Below, one piece after another: positions 4,601 to 8,461 of a DNA stretch of 8,461 bases. The number at the start of each line of letters is the position of its first letter. The first letter of the stretch is position 1. Below the pieces are notes generated by a model. The model was not told the origin of the DNA. It ran no database searches and was given only the letters and a program-made list of their open reading frames with translations. The stretch lies in assembly GCA_025966435.1 (NCBI GenBank), contig JAICRQ010000130.1:1-8461 (forward strand). Reading direction: 5' to 3'. The position numbers and the translations under genes are program-made. Origin of the DNA: Anaerolineales bacterium (lineage in GTDB: Bacteria > Chloroflexota > Anaerolineae > Anaerolineales > Villigracilaceae).

Positions 4601-5776
4601 ATGTCCTTCTCCCAAAAAATCGATGAGTGGATGAAAGAAGCCGAGGCCCGGCCTGAGTCGGCGGTGATGATCGTGAAGCTGGTCGCTAAACGTTTACGCG
4701 ATCTGACAGAGCGCAATGAGGAATTACTTACAGAAAATATCGCTCTGCAAAACGGCACCCGCGTCGAAGAGTACCAGAAACGTATCGCTCACCTGGAATA
4801 CCAGCTAGATCTCCTCAAGCGTCGTTTTGGAGGAGATGAGTCGCTATTGGCGGAGCTCCCCACCGCCTCGGCAGCGACATCGACATTGAGTTTGCTAGTG
4901 TATAACAACTATGGACGGGTGTTCCGGATCGAGATCGACGCCGATATTGAGGTGCCAGGCCGCGTGGTGGATGAAACTTTACAAAGCAGCGAGCAGCCGC
5001 GCTTGCTTGCGGTCCCGTCAAACGAGGAAGTGCTCTTATTGTTCACCTCAGGACGCGTCAGCACGTGCGCGGTCAGCAATATACCAGCCGTGGAATGCGG
5101 CGGTGCATGGTCATGGAATGAAGCCGCCCTGCCCGACGAACCCCGGGCAGGAGAATTTCTGGCTTGCGTCATGCCGATCTCGCGGCTGCCTCTCTCCGAA
5201 TTCTTTCTGCAGGTCAGCCGGCGAGGGTGCGTGAAGAAAACTCTCTCATCCATGGCGCAGTCGGTTCTTGGAAATCATTACCTTGGAAAGGGCACCCTGC
5301 AAAAATTGGACCAGCCCTTCGATGTGACTCTCTGCATGAAGAAGGATCTCTTTGCCTTTGTCACCATCGAGGGGAAGCTGCTTGGGCTGGACGTGAATGA
5401 ACTTTCCTACAGCGCCGAGGACCGTATCAAGCTGACCGCCAGCGATTATGTTATCGCCTCCTTCGTGCCGAACGCAGATGAAAGTATGTTGTTTGTGACT
5501 CAAACCGGTAAAGTCATCCAGCGCGAGTCTTCCAGTCTGGAACTCTCCAAGTCGTCACTGGCGAAGGGTCTGGCGCTCATCCCACCCTCGCGGCTCGAGC
5601 AGGGAGTCCGCTTTGTCGGCGCGGCGTCAGTTCGGAATGAGGATCGGATCGCCGTTCTTGACTCAAAGGGAAGCATCAACATTCATCGTGCAGAATCGAT
5701 CCTGGGCGCCGGGTCGGTTGAGGCCGATGGTTTGATCCTATCCATCGGCGTCATTCCAGCGGAGGCGGCTTCGTGA
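4601..5776 (+). CDS. Coiled-coil protein with GyrA C-terminal-like beta-propeller
   Basis: 391 residues, no signal peptide or membrane segment. Residues 1-76 are charged and helical with a probable coiled coil (about 26-75: KLVAKRLRDLTERNEELL... to LKRRF). From about 95 on there are six beta-rich repeats near 95-118, 132-163, 183-236, 240-278, 281-334 and 335-366. Several carry the pattern of DNA gyrase A C-terminal blades: a hydrophobic strand, then 'xxGxVxR', for example FLQVSRRGCVKKT (202-214), FAFVTIEGKLLGL (251-263), MLFVTQTGKVIQRE (296-309) and RIAVLDSKGSINIHR (349-363). The GyrA-box motif of true gyrase and the whole topoisomerase catalytic part are absent, so it is not gyrase A. The ATG has GAGGA 8 nt upstream. 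Its stop overlaps the start of the Hsp70-like gene (GTGA), implying coupled translation and a shared job. DNA or protein binding by the propeller and dimerisation by the coil are inferences; no characterised homologue is recognised. Confidence 0.75.
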   Translation: MSFSQKIDEWMKEAEARPESAVMIVKLVAKRLRDLTERNEELLTENIALQNGTRVEEYQKRIAHLEYQLDLLKRRFGGDESLLAELPTASAATSTLSLLVYNNYGRVFRIEIDADIEVPGRVVDETLQSSEQPRLLAVPSNEEVLLLFTSGRVSTCAVSNIPAVECGGAWSWNEAALPDEPRAGEFLACVMPISRLPLSEFFLQVSRRGCVKKTLSSMAQSVLGNHYLGKGTLQKLDQPFDVTLCMKKDLFAFVTIEGKLLGLDVNELSYSAEDRIKLTASDYVIASFVPNADESMLFVTQTGKVIQRESSSLELSKSSLAKGLALIPPSRLEQGVRFVGAASVRNEDRIAVLDSKGSINIHRAESILGAGSVEADGLILSIGVIPAEAAS

Positions 5777-7098
5777 GTATCAAAGTTGGCATTGACTTCG
5801 GTACGTCCAATTCAGGAGTTGCAGTGTACGACGGTCAACGCGTCCGGTTGTTGCCTGTCGATCCGAAAAATGTGATCCCCGAAGTTATTAAGACAGTTCT
5901 CTACATTACACGTGACTACCGTCCCTCGATCGGGCAGGAAGCAGTGGAACACTATTACCGCGACAACGTCAACCGCCAGCGTCGTTTCGTCAAGCAATGG
6001 GCAGGCGAGATTGACGTTTATGGCGCGGACATGCACTATGTACGCGATATCTACGTCTATGTGGACGAGCTCAAGCCGGGACGCCTGCTGCAATATCTCA
6101 AAACCGCGCTTCGCAAAGAGGGCTACGAGGGCACGCAGATTTTTGAACGCTATTACACGGTAAGCGACCTGGCACAAACATATCTGAGCCTGTTGAAGAA
6201 GCGTGCAGAAGATGTGCTTGGAGAACCGATCCATGCTGTAACGCTTGGGCGGCCGGTTAAATTTTCCGAATCACCTGAACGAGACCACAAGGCACAGGAA
6301 ACTCTGCGACACGCTGCCCATGAAGCTGGATTCAAGGAAGTTGATTTTGAACTGGAGCCTATCGCCGCAGCCTTGGATTATGAACAGTCCATTCACGAGC
6401 CGCAAAATGTGGTGATCTTTGACTTCGGCGGCGGTACGCTCGACATCGCCGTGATGCGCCTGGGCGATCCAAACCAACGGCAGGTCTATGCCAGCGGCGG
6501 TGTGGATATCGCCGGCAGCGACTTCGACCGCGCCATTATTGAGAAGCGGATGCTGTCACACTTTGGTTATGGACAAGTCAAATATCATCCCGAGATCATG
6601 GAAATGATTCATGCCATTCCCGATTGGATGGCGCTCCCGGAGATGGGTACTCCCATCAACAAGAACATCCTCGATAAAGCCGTCCACGCGGGGACCGCTC
6701 CCATCCAGTTGAAGGCATTGCAGGGATTGATTTATAACGATCTGGCGTTCACCTTTTACAACCGCGTGGAAGCCGGGAAGATAGCGCTATCCAATAACGG
6801 CGCGACGATTATCAGCCTGGAAGATAAAGAGGTTGCCCTGTGGGAGTTATATACCCGGCACCAGTTTGAAACGGATATTGATCACTATCTGGTCGATGTG
6901 GAAAAGGTGTTGTTGGAGACGATTGCCAAATCGGGGCTGGAACCCGGCGCAATCGATGCCGTGGTAAAGACAGGCGGGTCATCTAATATTCCATTGTTTA
7001 CCGAGATGCTTACACGAATCTTTGGAGCTGAGAAGGTTAAAGAATCGAACACGTTTACAAGTGTGGTTGCAGGGCTGGCAATTAAGGCGAAGATGTAA
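5773..7098 (+). CDS. Hsp70-like ATPase, YegD type (no substrate-binding domain)
   Basis: 441 residues. The actin-like ATPase fold of Hsp70 is clear: phosphate-1 loop VGIDFGTSNSGVAVYD (5-20), RPVKFSESPE (160-169), phosphate-2 loop VVIFDFGGGTLDIAV (213-227), SGGVDIAGSDFD (241-252) and the adenosine motif VVKTGGSSNIPLF (397-409), with a final VVAGLAI (431-437). DnaK's C-terminal beta-sandwich and lid are missing. Length and layout fit the E. coli YegD group of Hsp70-like proteins rather than DnaK, MreB or FtsA. Insertions around 60-130 and 265-310 are not typical of DnaK. It begins at GTG with GGAGG (5761-5765) 7 nt upstream, inside the preceding gene, and overlaps that gene's stop by 4 bp. No DnaJ or GrpE gene is nearby. 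ATP-dependent control of the coiled-coil/propeller partner is the simplest reading of the gene pair, but it is an inference. Confidence 0.9.
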   Translation: MSIKVGIDFGTSNSGVAVYDGQRVRLLPVDPKNVIPEVIKTVLYITRDYRPSIGQEAVEHYYRDNVNRQRRFVKQWAGEIDVYGADMHYVRDIYVYVDELKPGRLLQYLKTALRKEGYEGTQIFERYYTVSDLAQTYLSLLKKRAEDVLGEPIHAVTLGRPVKFSESPERDHKAQETLRHAAHEAGFKEVDFELEPIAAALDYEQSIHEPQNVVIFDFGGGTLDIAVMRLGDPNQRQVYASGGVDIAGSDFDRAIIEKRMLSHFGYGQVKYHPEIMEMIHAIPDWMALPEMGTPINKNILDKAVHAGTAPIQLKALQGLIYNDLAFTFYNRVEAGKIALSNNGATIISLEDKEVALWELYTRHQFETDIDHYLVDVEKVLLETIAKSGLEPGAIDAVVKTGGSSNIPLFTEMLTRIFGAEKVKESNTFTSVVAGLAIKAKM

Positions 7099-7117
7099 TT
7101 TCTTAACCACACACCAG

Positions 7118-7138
7118 CCCTGGCGAGCGGTGCCAGGG
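7118..7138. other. GC-rich hairpin between the Hsp70-like and kinase genes
   Basis: CCCTGGC (7118-7124) and GCCAGGG (7132-7138) form a perfect 7-bp stem with a 7-nt loop, 20 bp after the Hsp70-like stop. No T-tract follows on either strand, so it is at best a weak terminator or an mRNA processing/stability hairpin. The rest of the 79-bp gap shows no clear promoter. Confidence 0.5.
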
Positions 7139-7177
7139 AAGTGAACTAAGGATCACAAAGAAAAACACTTACGCTTT

Positions 7178-8194
7178 ATGCTCGAAAAACCGGATATCCC
7201 TGACGAACTTATCATTTCCCGTTTGCAGGATGAATTTGATCTCCGTGTTGCTGAGTTAACCTTCCTACCTCTCGGCGCGGACCTGGGAACTGCTGTTTAT
7301 CGTGTTATCACAGACCACGGAACAGCTCACTTCCTAAAATTACGACAAGGCTTTGACGAAATCACCGTTGCGGTCCCACGATTTCTCAAGTCACAGGGAA
7401 TTCAGGAGATCATTGCTCCTTTTGAAGCAAAGTCGAAACAAGGCTGGGCGGACTTCGGCGAGTATGCGATGATCCTATATCCCTTCATCGAAGGCAAAGA
7501 TGGCTTCGATAGAGAATTAACAGATGCTCATCGGAAAACTCTTGGCACGGCACTCAGAAGCATTCACTCTGCACAAGTTCCGCCAGAACTCAGGGAGCGC
7601 ATCCCAAAGGAAACATTCGATCCACGGTGGCGGGAAAGCCTAAAGTCATTTCAAACGCTTATCGAAAACAAATTGTTCGATGATCTAACCGCATCGAAAT
7701 TAGCGCAGTTCGTGAAATCCAGGCGGGATGAAATCAATCATCTTGTTATGCGCACAGAAGAACTCGCTGCCGAACTACAGTCTCAATCTTTGGAATTTGT
7801 GCTCTGTCACACGGATATTCACGGTGGGAACATCCTGATTAGCGATTCGGAGGAACTTTACATCGCGGACTGGGACAATCCGCTCTTTGCGCCAAAAGAA
7901 CGTGACCTGATGTTCATTGGCGGTGGGATTGATAACATCTGGAAGAGTGAACGGGAAGAAGCTGTGTTTTATGAAGGCTATTGGGAAACAGAAATTGATT
8001 TGAAAGCCTTGGCTTATTATCGCTACGAGCGCGTGATCGAAGATCTGGCTGTGACTTGTGAGCAATTGCTTTTGAGCGACGAAGGCGGTGCGGACCGGGA
8101 ACGCTCCTTGGGGTGGTTTACGAGTAACTTCGAGACCGGAGGAACAGTTGAAATTGCTCAGAAGACTGATGAGTTGTTGAAAACAGCCCGCTGA
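7178..8194 (+). CDS. APH(9)-like aminoglycoside (spectinomycin) phosphotransferase family kinase
   Basis: 338 residues with the APH/choline-kinase fold. Seen: N-terminal lobe with ATP-binding Lys54 (HFLKLRQG, 51-58), YPFIEGKDGF (101-110), catalytic loop LCHTDIHGGNIL (209-220; Asp213 base, Asn218) and the DFG-equivalent IADWDNP (229-235; Asp231). Then follows FAPKERDLMFIGGG (237-250), and YRYERVIEDLA (281-291) near the end. The run of APKERDLMFIGGG, FYEGY and YYR.ERV.EDLA, plus the MLxxP start, matches my recollection of spectinomycin 9-phosphotransferase APH(9)-Ia (331 residues) better than other APH groups. Resistance is not proven: many environmental members have unknown substrates. Only a distant AAGGA (26 nt upstream) precedes the ATG, so initiation looks weak. 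It follows the Hsp70-like gene by 79 bp without a strong terminator and may be co-transcribed. By eye it seems slightly more AT-rich than its neighbours. Confidence 0.85.
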   Translation: MLEKPDIPDELIISRLQDEFDLRVAELTFLPLGADLGTAVYRVITDHGTAHFLKLRQGFDEITVAVPRFLKSQGIQEIIAPFEAKSKQGWADFGEYAMILYPFIEGKDGFDRELTDAHRKTLGTALRSIHSAQVPPELRERIPKETFDPRWRESLKSFQTLIENKLFDDLTASKLAQFVKSRRDEINHLVMRTEELAAELQSQSLEFVLCHTDIHGGNILISDSEELYIADWDNPLFAPKERDLMFIGGGIDNIWKSEREEAVFYEGYWETEIDLKALAYYRYERVIEDLAVTCEQLLLSDEGGADRERSLGWFTSNFETGGTVEIAQKTDELLKTAR

Positions 8195-8216
8195 AATTTA
8201 TAGTATTCCTAAAAAC

Positions 8217-8243
8217 AAAAGGACATGCCAAGCATGTCCTTTT
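8217..8243. terminator. Bidirectional intrinsic terminator
   Basis: AAAAGGACATGC (8217-8228) and GCATGTCCTTTT (8232-8243) form a 12-bp perfect stem with a 3-nt loop. The plus strand continues TTTTTAG, and the minus strand gives TTTTGTTTTTAGG. It ends the plus-strand kinase transcript 22 bp after the stop and the convergent small-protein gene from the other side. Confidence 0.9.
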
Positions 8244-8266
8244 TAGATTTGTTTACGTCTGTTCTC

Positions 8267-8389
8267 CTAGTAGAGAAACAGCAATCCCATTCCCAATAGA
8301 AGAAGACTAAGAGATAGAATAAACAGTGTAGCAGTAATGCTTCCTTTGTGCTTGGGGAAACGACGTTCGAGTAATTTTACGATATGCAT
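8267..8389 (-). CDS. Small single-TM membrane protein (40 aa)
   Basis: ATG at 8389 to TAG at 8267, 40 residues. The N-terminus MHIVKLLERRFPKHKGS (1-17) is basic. Residues 18-40 form one continuous hydrophobic helix (ITATLFILSLSLLLLGMG followed by LLFLY), ending at the C-terminus. The positive-inside rule predicts the basic end in the cytoplasm. The evidence that it is real is an almost ideal Shine-Dalgarno, AAAGGAGG (8394-8401), 4 nt before the ATG, plus a terminator a short way past its stop. I recognise no family. The composition would fit a small membrane-stress or complex-assembly subunit as well as a hydrophobic toxin, and nothing in the sequence decides between them. Confidence 0.72.
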   Translation of the reverse strand: MHIVKLLERRFPKHKGSITATLFILSLSLLLLGMGLLFLY

Positions 8390-8406
8390 GAGACCTCCTT
8401 TAAATG

Positions 8407-8412
8407 AGTATA
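8407..8412 (-). promoter_or_regulatory. Possible extended -10 box upstream of the 40-aa gene
   Basis: On the minus strand TGGTATACT gives an extended -10 (TGn plus TATACT, 5 of 6). No good -35 is seen. The implied start near 8400 would fall inside the Shine-Dalgarno, giving an unusually short leader, so the call is weak. Confidence 0.25.
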
Positions 8413-8430
8413 CCAGCCAGGATAGGAATT

Positions 8431-8461
8431 ATGAGTAAAAGATTAGAATCTCCTCAACCTG
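8431..8461 (+). CDS. Possible start of a divergent gene cut by the window edge
   Basis: ATG at 8431 opens a frame MSKRLESPQP that is still open at the edge. AGGAT (8419-8423) lies 7 nt upstream. Only ten codons are visible, so neither coding status nor function can be judged. Confidence 0.2.
   Translation, partial: MSKRLESPQP

Noticed and set aside
4601..5776. The propeller protein as a truncated gyrase A pseudogene
   Set aside because: It has its own start, ribosome binding site, coiled-coil N-terminus and coupled partner gene, and no remnant of the topoisomerase core is present.
5773..7098. The Hsp70-like protein as DnaK, MreB or a ParM-type filament protein
   Set aside because: It lacks DnaK's C-terminal domains, and its phosphate loops (DFGTSNS, DFGGGTLD) are Hsp70-type rather than MreB/ParM-type. 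Length and layout fit YegD.

Overview
The window reads as a chromosomal segment of a free-living bacterium. I infer Chloroflexota, probably Anaerolineae. The basis is protein style, the aroH-aroF-tyrA-aroA gene order, and abundant 7-bp and 8-bp tandem repeat arrays in and between genes. No rRNA or marker gene confirms this, so the placement is an inference.

Left half, minus strand (about 3410 down to 1): an aromatic amino acid operon. In transcription order it holds a strong sigma70-type promoter (TTGACG-17 bp-TAGAAT), a 25-codon leader ORF with 8 aromatic residues among 10 consecutive positions, a possible antiterminator, a strong intrinsic terminator, aroH (chorismate mutase), aroF (type I-beta DAHP synthase), tyrA (prephenate dehydrogenase) and aroA (EPSP synthase, cut by the window edge). 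The architecture is that of ribosome-mediated transcription attenuation sensing charged tRNA-Trp/Phe/Tyr. It is the most exciting signal here, and the leader ORF is easily missed because it is so short. Three short-period repeat arrays decorate the same operon: an 8-mer array between aroH and aroF, a 7-mer array forming the last 15 codons of tyrA and its spacer, and a 7-mer array read in frame inside aroA.

Middle, minus strand (4476 to about 3452): a CmpX/MscS-related conserved-TM-helix membrane protein with its own promoter, a 5' UTR hairpin and a downstream hairpin.

Right half, plus strand (4573 to 8243): a -10 box, then a gene for an unusual protein made of an N-terminal coiled coil and a probable six-bladed GyrA-C-terminal-like beta-propeller. 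It overlaps by 4 bp (GTGA) a gene for a YegD-like Hsp70 nucleotide-binding-domain protein without a substrate-binding domain. Next comes a spectinomycin-phosphotransferase-like (APH(9)) kinase and a bidirectional terminator. At the right edge a 40-codon single-TM protein gene with a near-perfect Shine-Dalgarno lies on the minus strand, and a possible divergent gene starts just before the window ends.

No tRNA, rRNA, CRISPR array or transposase gene was recognised.
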